Shown in pieces: positions 54,259-63,215 of a DNA stretch of 64,000 nucleotides. The stretch is from Cohnella zeiphila (GTDB lineage: Bacteria; Bacillota; Bacilli; Paenibacillales; Paenibacillaceae), in assembly GCF_014212055.1 (NCBI RefSeq), contig NZ_JACJVO010000010.1, positions 1-64,000 on the forward strand, in the 5' to 3' direction. Below the pieces are notes generated by a model that saw only the letters and a list, made by a program, of their open reading frames with translations, ran no database searches and was not told the origin of the DNA. Within the stretch, counting starts at the first letter, position 1. Each line of letters starts with the position of its first letter. The translations under genes were made by a program, and so were the position numbers.

Positions 54259-55417
54259 ATGCATCGCCTCCGTTGCTTCCGGAAGCATACAGATCAGCCA
54301 TATGTCTGACCACGCTGCCCCGGGTAATCAGGCCGACGAAACGGTTGTCTTCCCCGACGACCGCCAGATTGGACAGCTGCTTGGCGCTCATGAGCTGAAG
54401 CGCGATGGCGAGCGACGTCCCGGAAGGAACCGTATGCTCGACCGGCCTCATCACGTCGGCGACCGTCTTGTTCTCTTCGGCGTACTGGTCCAGCACGTTG
54501 TAGATCGAGACGGTCCCCTGCAGCTTGCGGTTCTTGTCGACGATCAGCAAGGTGTCGACGCGCCGTCTCTCCATCAGCTTGACCGCCTCGGCCAAGCCGC
54601 GGCTCGGGAACGCCGTCGCCGGCTGCTCCACCATCACGTCGTCCACGCTCGGAGCAAGTTCGGGAGCGACGAGCTCGGTTCCGGCGGACTGCAGCCGTTT
54701 CTTGCCGATGAAGCTCTTGACGAAGTCGTTCGCCGGATAACGCAGAATTCGTTCCGGCCGGTCCGCCTGCACGATTTCCCCATCCTTCATCAGCACGATC
54801 GTATCGGCGATCTTCAGCGCCTCGTCCATGTCGTGGGTGACGAACACGATCGTTTTGCGCAGCTCCTGCTGCAGACGAACCAGCTCATCCTGGAGCTGCT
54901 CGCGGCTGATCGGGTCCAGCGCGCTGAACGGCTCATCCATCAAGATGACGTCCGGGTCGGCGGCCAAGGCGCGAATGACGCCGATGCGCTGCTGCTGGCC
55001 GCCGCTCAGCTCCGATGGATACCGGTTGCGATAGGTGTCCGGGTCCAGCCCGACCAAGCCCAGCAGTTCGTCGACCCTTCGCTCCACCTTGTCCTTATCC
55101 CACTTGAGCAGTCTGGGAACGACGCCGACGTTCTTCGCGATCGTCATGTGCGGGAACAGTCCGATGTTCTGGATAACGTAACCGATCTGCCGCCTCAGCT
55201 CCACCGGATTGAGCGACGCGATGTCGCGGCCCTGAATGCGGATCGAGCCCCCGGTCGGCTGGATCAGACGGTTGATGAGCTTCATCGTCGTCGTTTTCCC
55301 GCAGCCGCTCGGACCGATCAGCACCGTGATCTCGCCTTCCTTGATTTCGAGATCGATGTTCTTGATTGCCTGAAAGCCATCGTCGTACTGCTTTTTCACC
55401 CCGGTAAACACAATCAA
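54239..55417 (-). CDS. opuCA: osmoprotectant ABC transporter ATPase
   Basis: This 392-residue ATPase has Walker A IGPSGCGKTTT, signature LSGGQQQRIGV, Walker B VILMDEPFSALD and two C-terminal CBS domains (about residues 250-370), which sense ionic strength in OpuA-type systems. The start is TTG (55417) with GGGGAGGG 6 bp upstream. It lies 14 bp after the recombinase stop and its ribosome binding site is right next to that stop. Confidence 0.94.
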   Translation of the reverse strand: MIVFTGVKKQYDDGFQAIKNIDLEIKEGEITVLIGPSGCGKTTTMKLINRLIQPTGGSIRIQGRDIASLNPVELRRQIGYVIQNIGLFPHMTIAKNVGVVPRLLKWDKDKVERRVDELLGLVGLDPDTYRNRYPSELSGGQQQRIGVIRALAADPDVILMDEPFSALDPISREQLQDELVRLQQELRKTIVFVTHDMDEALKIADTIVLMKDGEIVQADRPERILRYPANDFVKSFIGKKRLQSAGTELVAPELAPSVDDVMVEQPATAFPSRGLAEAVKLMERRRVDTLLIVDKNRKLQGTVSIYNVLDQYAEENKTVADVMRPVEHTVPSGTSLAIALQLMSAKQLSNLAVVGEDNRFVGLITRGSVVRHMADLYASGSNGGDAYASVIV

Positions 55418-55431
55418 GGCAAACCCTCCCC

Positions 55432-56301
55432 TTATGAAAAATGATCCAAACCTTGAAAATACCGCCGCGTTGTCGTCGGGGACTTCTGTCCGGCAAGCCG
55501 CTGGATTCGCTCGATCGGCATATCCTGTTCGGCAAGTCTCCGGCAATAGGTGTGCCGCAAATGCTGGCACAGCACCGGAAATCCGAGTTTCTCGCTATAG
55601 CCCTCGACGACGAACTGCACGGCCCGCGGCTGCATCGCGCCCATCCGCTCGGTGATGAACAGGTACGGGCTTCGAACGTATTCCGTCTTGCCCGCTTCGC
55701 CGCGCAGGCGCACCCATTCCCGAAGCTGCGCCGAAGACTCCGGCGACAGCGGAACGGCGCGCGCAGGCTCCTCCCCGTGGAAAACGAGCAGCTCGTTCTC
55801 CCGCAGCGACTCGAGCCGCAGGTCGGAGACCTCCTCCACCCTCAGACCCGCATAGAGCATCGTGTGAAGGAGCGCCAAATTCCTCGCCCGCTTGAACGGG
55901 TTCTGCTCCATGGCGGCGATCTTCAGCAGCTTCTCTTCTTCTTCGGCGGACAGCCAACGCGGCGGAGCGGCCTTCTGCGTATCAATGATGCGCACATGCT
56001 CCGCGGGATTTCCGGAAGCATGGCCTTGCGCGTGAGCCCATTTAAAAAACGTGCTGACCACGGACAGCGATTTGTTGATCGTCGCGCTGCGAACGCCGGC
56101 TTTTTCCAGGTCGCCCCGAAAAGATAGCAGGTCATCCATCCGGATCTCCGGCAATGTCCGTCCGCTTCTCCGGACCCAGCCGAGAAATTTGCGCACCTCC
56201 GCGATATACATCCGGATCGTGCTCTCCTCCTTGCATTGCCGGGCCAAGAAACGTTCGAACGAAATCAGTAAATCCTCCGTGCCCTCCAACGATTCCGTCA
56301 C
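55432..56301 (-). CDS. tyrosine recombinase / integrase
   Basis: This 289-residue recombinase has a SAM-like N-terminal domain (to about residue 105). The catalytic domain carries the first Arg in LYAGLRVEEV, HLRHTYCRRLAEQ (HxxR), a His/Lys candidate in GQKSPTTTRRYF, and the nucleophile Tyr near residue 281. It resembles chromosomal XerC/D- or Tn916-type enzymes, but no element ends, attachment sites or excisionase are seen. GTG start, with GGTGAT upstream. It precedes opuCA closely and could be in the same transcript. Confidence 0.88.
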   Translation of the reverse strand: MTESLEGTEDLLISFERFLARQCKEESTIRMYIAEVRKFLGWVRRSGRTLPEIRMDDLLSFRGDLEKAGVRSATINKSLSVVSTFFKWAHAQGHASGNPAEHVRIIDTQKAAPPRWLSAEEEEKLLKIAAMEQNPFKRARNLALLHTMLYAGLRVEEVSDLRLESLRENELLVFHGEEPARAVPLSPESSAQLREWVRLRGEAGKTEYVRSPYLFITERMGAMQPRAVQFVVEGYSEKLGFPVLCQHLRHTYCRRLAEQDMPIERIQRLAGQKSPTTTRRYFQGLDHFS

Positions 56302-56332
56302 GATGCATCACCGTCTGTTTGTACAGAATGTT

Positions 56333-56362
56333 GAAAAATTCTATGATAAATAAAATTCTATG
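56333..56362. repeat. AT-rich direct repeat upstream of the recombinase gene
   Basis: AAATTCTATGAT occurs twice, about 19 bp apart, between the recombinase start and the sulfatase terminator. It could be an operator or a recombinase binding site. No clear promoter pair was found. Confidence 0.45.
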
Positions 56363-56454
56363 ATGTATATCGTAACAAACGGACGATTCATGGGGCAACG
56401 GCGGTAATAGGGGAGGAGCAGGGATCTCCTTGGATATCGTTACCTCAGAAAAGC

Positions 56455-56515
56455 TCATCCCCGGATCCTCCCCGGATCCTGCCCGATCGTCCCGTATCCT
56501 CCCGGATCCTCCGGT
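56455..56515. repeat. short CCCCGGATCCT repeats
   Basis: CCCCGGATCCT is repeated twice in tandem, then degenerate copies (CCCGATCGT, CCCGTATCCT, CCCGGATCCT) follow. It lies between the recombinase gene and the sulfatase terminator. Confidence 0.6.
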
Positions 56516-56531
56516 TTCGCTCGGTTTTACC

Positions 56532-56567
56532 AAAAAAAAGAACAGCTGCCACAGGCAAGCTGCTCTC
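56532..56567 (-). terminator. terminator of the sulfatase operon
   Basis: On the minus strand GAGCAGCTTGCC pairs with GGCAGCTGTTC and is followed by eight T. Confidence 0.88.
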
Positions 56568-56587
56568 TTTATCCCCGAAGATCCGCA

Positions 56588-58054
56588 TCACGTCGCTTGT
56601 TGCCGATAATTCAATTTCACCGTGTCGTTAACCGGCAGCCGGTCCTCGTTCGCCAAGGACCATCGCAACAGCTTTCGCTCAAGCTCGATGACGACGGACT
56701 CCCATTCCGGATTGCCGTACTCGTTCGTTAATTCGTGCGGATCCTCGGTAAGGCGATACAGTTCTCCATCGCCGTTCGTGTACAGATTCAGCTTCCATTC
56801 CGCGGTGCGGATGCTTTTTCCTTTGCCGTACCAGGCATCGCGGTAGGCGCACCATACGAAGCAGCTTTCGTCGAACGGATCGCTTGGCCGCTTCCCGATC
56901 TCCTCCATGCGGATCGGTTCTCCTTCTTCTCCGCTCTCGATGACGACAAACTCGCGCGGCTCGTAAGATTGCCCCAGCAAATAAGAAGCGCAGCTTCTGC
57001 CCTGCACGCCGTACGGAATGGGGCATTCGGCCAAGTCCAGTATCGTCGGCATGATGTCGACGAGCTCGATCGGATGGGGGCTGCGAATCCCCGCCAAGGA
57101 TTTGCCAGGCCAAGCCATGATCAGCGGCACGTGAGTGAACGTGTCGTAAAAGGCATTATGCTTCTGGATCAAGCCGTGCGCCCCCATCGAATCGCCATGG
57201 TCGGACGTGAAGAGAATGACGGTATTGTCGGAAAGTCCGAGTTCCTCCAGCTTGGCCATCACGCGCCCGATGGCGTCGTCGATAAAGGAGATCATGCCGT
57301 AGTGGATCGCCCGGACGCTGCGAATCGTCTGCTCGTCGGCCCGATCCATGGCATCCATCGCGTGCATGACCCGCTGCCGTTCCGGCTTCGTCTTCAAGTC
57401 GTCGTACGGCGGCATCGGAACGTCTTCGGGGCTGTACATGCTCGCGTAAGGCTCCGGCGTCTGATAGGGCGTATGGGGGTCCGGAAAGGAAAGCCACATG
57501 AAAAACGGTTTCTCGGGCTGCCTTGCCTGTTCCATGTAATCCGCCGCCGATTGTCCGAGCAAGTACGTGCCGCATTTCTCATAAGGAGCCGGATTCGTCC
57601 CATGGCCGAGCGGGCTGCGCCAGCAATGGTCCACCGCCCATTGGTGGGCGGCCTTCGCCTCCGGATCGTCCCGATGCCCGTCCACGAGGTGACCGTGCTC
57701 GCCTTGAACGGCGTGATCGAACACTTGATGGAGCGTCTCTTTCGGAAAAGCGTGATTTTTGCCGATTAACGCCGTTTGGTACCCGCCTTCCCGCAGCACC
57801 TGCGGCAAAGAGATCTCGCGCGGATCGATCAGCATATGATTCGCGTGGACGCGGATCGTCGAGGCGTACCTTCCGGTCATCATCGACGATCGCGACGGAG
57901 AACAGGCCGGATAATTGCAGAACGCTTTCTCGAACAACACGCCTTGCTTCGCCAGCTGATCCAAATGAGGGGTACGCACGAGCGGGTTGCCGTACAAAGC
58001 GAGCGTCTCGGCGGATTGCTGGTCGGTTTGAATGAGGACAATATTCGGCTGCAC
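56588..58054 (-). CDS. sulfatase (alkaline phosphatase superfamily)
   Basis: This 488-residue type I sulfatase has no signal peptide, so it acts in the cytoplasm. The signature ACSPSRSSMMTGRY has C51 in C-x-P-S-R, the residue that becomes formylglycine. Metal ligands are expected at D11 and in FTSDHGDSMG. It removes sulfate esters, most likely from a sugar imported by the ABC system encoded directly upstream. No formylglycine-generating enzyme is seen in the window. The start is GTG (58054), 16 bp after the permease stop. Confidence 0.92.
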   Translation of the reverse strand: MQPNIVLIQTDQQSAETLALYGNPLVRTPHLDQLAKQGVLFEKAFCNYPACSPSRSSMMTGRYASTIRVHANHMLIDPREISLPQVLREGGYQTALIGKNHAFPKETLHQVFDHAVQGEHGHLVDGHRDDPEAKAAHQWAVDHCWRSPLGHGTNPAPYEKCGTYLLGQSAADYMEQARQPEKPFFMWLSFPDPHTPYQTPEPYASMYSPEDVPMPPYDDLKTKPERQRVMHAMDAMDRADEQTIRSVRAIHYGMISFIDDAIGRVMAKLEELGLSDNTVILFTSDHGDSMGAHGLIQKHNAFYDTFTHVPLIMAWPGKSLAGIRSPHPIELVDIMPTILDLAECPIPYGVQGRSCASYLLGQSYEPREFVVIESGEEGEPIRMEEIGKRPSDPFDESCFVWCAYRDAWYGKGKSIRTAEWKLNLYTNGDGELYRLTEDPHELTNEYGNPEWESVVIELERKLLRWSLANEDRLPVNDTVKLNYRQQAT

Positions 58055-58070
58055 GCCGTATCACACCCCT

Positions 58071-58943
58071 TTATCCTTTGATGGAACCGATCATGACGCC
58101 TTGAACGAAGTACTTTTGAATGAACGGATAAATCAGCAGCACCGGAACGGACGAGACTATTATAACGGAATATTTGATGCTTTCCGACATCAACACCCGT
58201 TCGCTCATCCCGGCACCGATATCGTCCGACTGATTCAGGATGAGAATTTCCCGCAGGACCAACTGGAGCGGATACAGATGCTCATCCTTCAAATAAATCA
58301 GCGCGTTAAACCAAGCGTTCCAATGGCCGACCCCGTAGAACAAAACCATGACCGCAAGGATCGGCTTGGACAGCGGCAGCACGATACGGATCAAAAGGCG
58401 GATATTCGAACAGCCGTCCAGCCACGCCGATTCTTGCAATTCGACCGGAATGCTGGTTTGAAAAAAAGTCCGCATGACGATCAGATTGTAAGTCGCGATC
58501 GCTCCGGGAACGATCATCGCCCATGCCGTGTTGATCATTCCGAGACTTTTCACAAGCAGAAAAGTCGGAATCAGCCCTCCGCTGAAAAACATCGTGAACG
58601 TGATAAGGAACATAAAGATCTGCCTGCCCGGCAAATCTTTGCGGGACAACGGATACGCCGCCATGACGGTCAGCGCGATATTTACCAGAGTTCCCGCCCC
58701 TGCATAAAACAAGGTATTGGCATATCCGGTCCAGATCGACTCGTTCTCGAACACCTTGCGATACGGCTCAAGCGTCAGTCCCTGCGGCAGCAGCCAGATG
58801 CTTCCGTCGGCGACTTTCTCGGGATTGCTGAAGGAGGCGCTCAAGACAAAAACAAGAGGATACAGGACGATGACAAGGGTAATCGTCGCGATACCGTATA
58901 TGAGAAAATTGAACCACTTTTCATCCGCCGCTCTCGATGGCAT
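58071..58943 (-). CDS. LplC/YtcP-type ABC permease (system 3)
   Basis: This 290-residue permease has six helices, the EAA-type loop LQESAWLDGCSNIRLLIRIV around residue 180 and the typical ending VQGVMIGSIKG. AGGAGG lies 6 bp before the ATG. It works with the next permease and the 531-residue binding protein. Confidence 0.93.
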   Translation of the reverse strand: MPSRAADEKWFNFLIYGIATITLVIVLYPLVFVLSASFSNPEKVADGSIWLLPQGLTLEPYRKVFENESIWTGYANTLFYAGAGTLVNIALTVMAAYPLSRKDLPGRQIFMFLITFTMFFSGGLIPTFLLVKSLGMINTAWAMIVPGAIATYNLIVMRTFFQTSIPVELQESAWLDGCSNIRLLIRIVLPLSKPILAVMVLFYGVGHWNAWFNALIYLKDEHLYPLQLVLREILILNQSDDIGAGMSERVLMSESIKYSVIIVSSVPVLLIYPFIQKYFVQGVMIGSIKG

Positions 58944-58953
58944 AAGCCGCCTC

Positions 58954-59862
58954 CTACCACAAGCTGGATTCCGTCTTCCTTCTCGCGTAACCGTTCACGA
59001 GCAGAAGCAAAATGAAGTCGACGACCGAGTTGAACAAGCCGGCCGCGGCCGTATAGCTGTACTGTCCTTCCTGGATACCGGTCTTGTAGACGAACGTGGC
59101 GATGATGTCGCTTCTCTCCGCGTTGATCGGGTTTTGCATGAGCAGCGCCTTCTCGAAGCCGACATCCATCCAACTGCCGATCTGCAGGATGAACAGAATG
59201 ATGATGGTCGGCAGGATGCCCGGAAGGGAGACGTGCCAAATTCTCCGCATCCGCGAGGCGCCGTCCATCTTGGCGGCTTCGTATAAGGTCGGATCGATGG
59301 ACGACAAGGCGGCCAAATAAATAATCGAGCCCCAGCCCATGTTCTGCCATACCCCCGACCCGACGAAGATCGTCTGGAACCATTCCGCCTTGCGCATAAA
59401 ATCGACGGGATCCATTCCGAAAACCGCAAGGACCCGGTTGACCATCCCCGTAATCGGGTCCAGAAAAATGTTCAGCATGCCGATGATGACGATCAGGGAC
59501 AGGAAATGCGGCATATACGTGGCATTTTGCAGCCATTTCTTAAACTTGCGGCTCGGCGTTTCGTGGATGAGCAGCGCCAGCAGGATCGGAATCGGAAATC
59601 CGACAATCAAAGAGTAGAGGCTGAGCGAAACCGTATTCCACAGCAGCTGCCAGAAATAATAGGAGGAGAAGAAGCGGTCGAAATGCTTAAGCCCCACCCA
59701 GCTGCTGTCCCATATCCCTTGGGAAGGGGAAAAATCCTTGAAGGCGATCTGCAGCCCGTACATCGGATAATATTTGAACACGATATACCAAACCATAGGG
59801 ACGAGCAGCAGCAAATATAAATCATACCTGGTCAACATGCGCCTCAGAAGCTTGCCCTGCAT
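58954..59862 (-). CDS. LplB/YteP-type ABC permease (system 3)
   Basis: This 302-residue permease has six helices and the EAA loop LYEAAKMDGASRMRRIWHVS near residue 200. YYPMYGLQIAFKDFSPSQGI in the N-terminal part is typical of the family. GGAGG lies 7 bp before the ATG. It begins 21 bp after the binding-protein stop. Confidence 0.93.
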   Translation of the reverse strand: MQGKLLRRMLTRYDLYLLLLVPMVWYIVFKYYPMYGLQIAFKDFSPSQGIWDSSWVGLKHFDRFFSSYYFWQLLWNTVSLSLYSLIVGFPIPILLALLIHETPSRKFKKWLQNATYMPHFLSLIVIIGMLNIFLDPITGMVNRVLAVFGMDPVDFMRKAEWFQTIFVGSGVWQNMGWGSIIYLAALSSIDPTLYEAAKMDGASRMRRIWHVSLPGILPTIIILFILQIGSWMDVGFEKALLMQNPINAERSDIIATFVYKTGIQEGQYSYTAAAGLFNSVVDFILLLLVNGYARRKTESSLW

Positions 59863-59883
59863 CCGGATCCCTCCGATCCCCGT

Positions 59884-61479
59884 CTATTGTTTCATCGTAT
59901 CGTAGGCTTGCTGGTACGCTTTCTCCAGTTCGTCGAGCTGCATCTTCTTCAGCGTATTGACGTAAGCGTCCCAGCGGTCGAAGCTCAATTCGCCGAGAAT
60001 AAACTTGGCGACGGACTCGTTCACGTACTTGTCGATGTCCGCCCGGAGAGAGAGGATCTTCTCCGAAGCGGCTTTGTCAAAGATCGGCGCGCCGTAAATC
60101 GTCTGAGGAATGTATTTCTCGACATAGCCGTAAACTTCCATGACCTTCTCGTTATTCGTCAAGCCTCCGGTCTTCTCGGTGACGAGATGAGGGAACCCGC
60201 CGCCCGGCACCAGGTTGATGTCCCCCATGGCCGCCATCACGCCGCGCGAATCGTTCAGGACGGAATCCTTCATGACCGGCTTGCCGTCCTTCATCTCATA
60301 CGTTTGACCTTCTACGCCGAACCGGAAGAACAAGGAGCCTTCATCGCCATAGAAATAATCGACCCAGCGCATGGCCGCTTCCGGATTCTTGTTCACCTTC
60401 GTAATGGCGAACGTGCCGGTCGGGGAAGCGATCGGCTGGGCGGACACGAATTTCTGGTCGCCAAAAGGACCTTTAATCGGCGCCATGCCGGTAAATTGGT
60501 TTTCCACATTGATAAACGGATCGGACGCTTGAATGAAGAACATGCCGAAGTTCGCCTGGGACAAATTGCTGCGCCACTTCGGAATGTCTCCCTTGTAGAA
60601 ATCGGCCCACAGAAGGTTCTCTTTGTACATCTCGTTCAGAAACATCAGCATGTCCTTGAAGCGATCGTCCGCCACCCAGATATGGACCTTATCGTTGTCG
60701 ATATTGATGTTGTAGCCGAGCTGCCGATCCAGTCCCCAGGAGCCCGTCAACTCCGAGAATACCATGCCCATATCCCGGAGACCGAGCGGAATCTCGTCCT
60801 TTTTCCCGTTGCCGTTCGGATCTTGATCCCGGAATGCGACAAGAACCTTCTTCAGCTCTTCCACATTGGTCGGGGCCTGCAGATTCAGCTTTTGCAGCCA
60901 ATCCTTGTTGATCCAAATTTTCTCCGAGCGCTCGGAGCCGAGCACCCGCATCTGCGGGAGCGCATAGATGTGCCCGTCCGGCGCGGTAATCGCTTTCTTC
61001 TCGTCCGGATACTGCTCGAACAGACTCTTGAGATTCGGCGCGTACTGGTCGATCAGCCCTTCGAGCGGAATCAGCTGCTTCTCCTGCATGCCGTATTTGG
61101 CGAGGTCATCGTTGGTAAGCTGGGCCCGCAAGAAGAGGTCGGGCAGCTCGTTGGAGGCGAACAGCAAGTTTTTCTTTTCTGCGCAGCCTTGCGACGGCGT
61201 TTCCTGGAAATCCATATGGACGTTCGATTTTTTCTCGTACTCTTTAAACACCAGAACGTCCTTCCATGCGGCTTGGTTCGGGTCCTTACAACCGAACACC
61301 GTGAACGACGCCTGGTCTTTCACGATGGGAAACCCCGCCGTATTGACCCCGCCGTTCTGCCCTTCCGCCGAGGCTCCTCCATTCGTGTCAGCGCTTTCTT
61401 TTGCGCACGCCGACAACGTCAGCACTCCGGCCATAGCCCCTGCGAGCAGCAGGACCGTTCCCTTGCGCTTTCTTTTCAT
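59884..61479 (-). CDS. LplA-type sugar-binding lipoprotein (system 3)
   Basis: This 531-residue binding protein has lipobox LSAC (Cys about residue 25) and a Gly/Asn/Ala-rich linker. The mature part includes MDFQETPSQGCAEKKNLLFASNELPDLFL and DQDPNGNGKKDEIPLG. The EF-hand-like NGNGKKDE loop often binds calcium in this group. GAGGAGG lies 7 bp upstream of the ATG. It is the first transporter gene of the operon that ends with the sulfatase. Confidence 0.92.
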   Translation of the reverse strand: MKRKRKGTVLLLAGAMAGVLTLSACAKESADTNGGASAEGQNGGVNTAGFPIVKDQASFTVFGCKDPNQAAWKDVLVFKEYEKKSNVHMDFQETPSQGCAEKKNLLFASNELPDLFLRAQLTNDDLAKYGMQEKQLIPLEGLIDQYAPNLKSLFEQYPDEKKAITAPDGHIYALPQMRVLGSERSEKIWINKDWLQKLNLQAPTNVEELKKVLVAFRDQDPNGNGKKDEIPLGLRDMGMVFSELTGSWGLDRQLGYNINIDNDKVHIWVADDRFKDMLMFLNEMYKENLLWADFYKGDIPKWRSNLSQANFGMFFIQASDPFINVENQFTGMAPIKGPFGDQKFVSAQPIASPTGTFAITKVNKNPEAAMRWVDYFYGDEGSLFFRFGVEGQTYEMKDGKPVMKDSVLNDSRGVMAAMGDINLVPGGGFPHLVTEKTGGLTNNEKVMEVYGYVEKYIPQTIYGAPIFDKAASEKILSLRADIDKYVNESVAKFILGELSFDRWDAYVNTLKKMQLDELEKAYQQAYDTMKQ

Positions 61480-61544
61480 CTTTCGACCTCCTCGTGTTTG
61501 TGGGCTGCCTGCCGATGACCATCGCTTTCATCCGTCCTTAGCCA

Positions 61545-61573
61545 AGTATACCGATCCCGAGGAGGCAGCCGAT
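61545..61573 (-). promoter_or_regulatory. possible activator-dependent promoter
   Basis: TATACT (61545-61550) lies 17 bp after a poor -35 (ATCGGC, 61568-61573). A good -10 with a poor -35 fits activation by the adjacent YesN-type regulator. Confidence 0.4.
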
Positions 61574-61595
61574 TTCGAATTTTTGCACGAAAACA

Positions 61596-63215
61596 TCACT
61601 TTTTTGCAGTCGGATCTTTCGGATTGCGAGTCGTTTGGGCATATTTCTGCGGAGGCATGCCGACGATATCTTTAAACACCTTGATAAAATAGCTGTAATT
61701 GTTGAAGCCGATTTTCCCGTAGATGGTTTTCGCTTTGGTCTGCCCTTCCGCCAGCAGCTGCTTGCCGATCTCGATCCGATGACGGTTCAAATATTCCGTA
61801 AAAGCGATGCCGGTCTCCTCTTTAAACAAGCGGCTTAAATAAGAAGCCGTTATACCGGCGCGGCTTGCCGCTTCTTCCAAGGAAATCGCTTGACGGTAAT
61901 GCTTATGAATATATCCGATCGCTTCCCGAACATGCGGCGAATAGGAATTGGCGGTACCGTCCGAGTGGATTTGACGGGCGATTCTTTGAAATAACGATTG
62001 GAACCATTCGCAGAAGTCGCGAGGCTCCAAGCGGGAATTGCTCAGCATCTCTTTCATTTCCGCCGTCACCCACTGCGTATCCCGTCCGGATTTACCGCTT
62101 AATTTCTCGGCCACATGGAGCAATTCGCTCATGACGAACTGAACGGTGCCGCTGTCCGCCGCGTTCAACCCTTCAAAGATGCGCTCGATTTGTCCGTCTA
62201 TTTGATCGCCGTCGCCAAGCTCGATGGCCGACAGCAAATCTTTCTCCTGACGGATCGTCAAGGTCACGATCGGCTGATCCGCCTTCAGCCCGGACGCCGC
62301 TTCGCCGGGGCGATGCGTCCGCTCGAGTCGGCCGCAAATCGCTTGATAACAGTCAGCCAGTCGGCTCATTCCGTTAGGCAGCGAGCTGCTCGCGGATACG
62401 GCGTGAATGCCCAGATACATCCGCAACGATTGTTCGATCCGCTGCTGCATGCTCTGCAGTTCTTGGAAAATGGCGCTTTCGCTTCGGTGCTTCTCGAAAG
62501 AAACCAGCAGCACGAATCGTCCCTTCTCGATGTAAGCCGCATATCCTTTCGCATATTCCTCGATGGATTGTTGGCAGATATCGGAGATGGACGTCAGCAG
62601 CTTGTTTTTTTGAATATCGGTATAGCGGCTCGTGACAAAATCGAAATTGGGGATCTCCGCTACGACAAGCTTCAGGTTGTTCCATCTTTCCAACTCGTTT
62701 AGCGGGCTTAGCTCTTGAAGCCCCGATTGGCTGACGCCCGTAACCGTCTCGCGAATGTAGCTCTGAGCGACCAGCGGACTGACGGCGGTCCACATTCTCG
62801 TCGTCCGATCGTCGTTCTCCTTGCGTTCGAGCTGCTTCTTGGCCCGGTTCTTGATGGTGCGCAGCACGTTCAGCAATGCGGCGGCGTCCGTCCGGTGCTT
62901 CAGCAAATAATCCACGGCGCCGTTCATCAGCGTTTCGCGGACGTATTCATACGAATCGAAGCTGCTTAGCATGACGACTTGAATATCCTCGTGATGCTCG
63001 CGCGCGTACTTCGCCACCTCCACGCCGTTCCTCATCGGCATCTGAACGTCCAATAGCACGACGTCCGGGCGATGTTGGCGAATGGCCGCCTGAGCCGCCG
63101 CACCGTCCGCGGCTTCCGCGCAGATGCGGAAGCCGTGCCGTTCCCAATCGATCAAGGAGCGCAAATGATTGCGCGCGAGCAAGTCGTCATCCACGATCAA
63201 GACGCTCAATATCAC
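61596..63215 (-). CDS. YesN-type response regulator (CUT1 system 3)
   Basis: This 539-residue protein has a receiver domain with D9-D10-D11, phosphoacceptor D56 (LLDVQMPMRNG) and K106 (DYLLKHRTD). A long linker and a C-terminal AraC helix-turn-helix pair follow (LEEAASRAGITASYLSRLFK and GFNNYSYFIKVFKDIVGMPP). GTG start (63215) with GGGAGG upstream; it overlaps the kinase gene by 29 bp. Confidence 0.93.
   Translation of the reverse strand: MILSVLIVDDDLLARNHLRSLIDWERHGFRICAEAADGAAAQAAIRQHRPDVVLLDVQMPMRNGVEVAKYAREHHEDIQVVMLSSFDSYEYVRETLMNGAVDYLLKHRTDAAALLNVLRTIKNRAKKQLERKENDDRTTRMWTAVSPLVAQSYIRETVTGVSQSGLQELSPLNELERWNNLKLVVAEIPNFDFVTSRYTDIQKNKLLTSISDICQQSIEEYAKGYAAYIEKGRFVLLVSFEKHRSESAIFQELQSMQQRIEQSLRMYLGIHAVSASSSLPNGMSRLADCYQAICGRLERTHRPGEAASGLKADQPIVTLTIRQEKDLLSAIELGDGDQIDGQIERIFEGLNAADSGTVQFVMSELLHVAEKLSGKSGRDTQWVTAEMKEMLSNSRLEPRDFCEWFQSLFQRIARQIHSDGTANSYSPHVREAIGYIHKHYRQAISLEEAASRAGITASYLSRLFKEETGIAFTEYLNRHRIEIGKQLLAEGQTKAKTIYGKIGFNNYSYFIKVFKDIVGMPPQKYAQTTRNPKDPTAKK

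Noticed and set aside
55418..55570. Longer opuCA start
   Set aside because: The extension overlaps the recombinase gene. The TTG at 55417 has a strong GGGGAGGG and gives the normal protein length.
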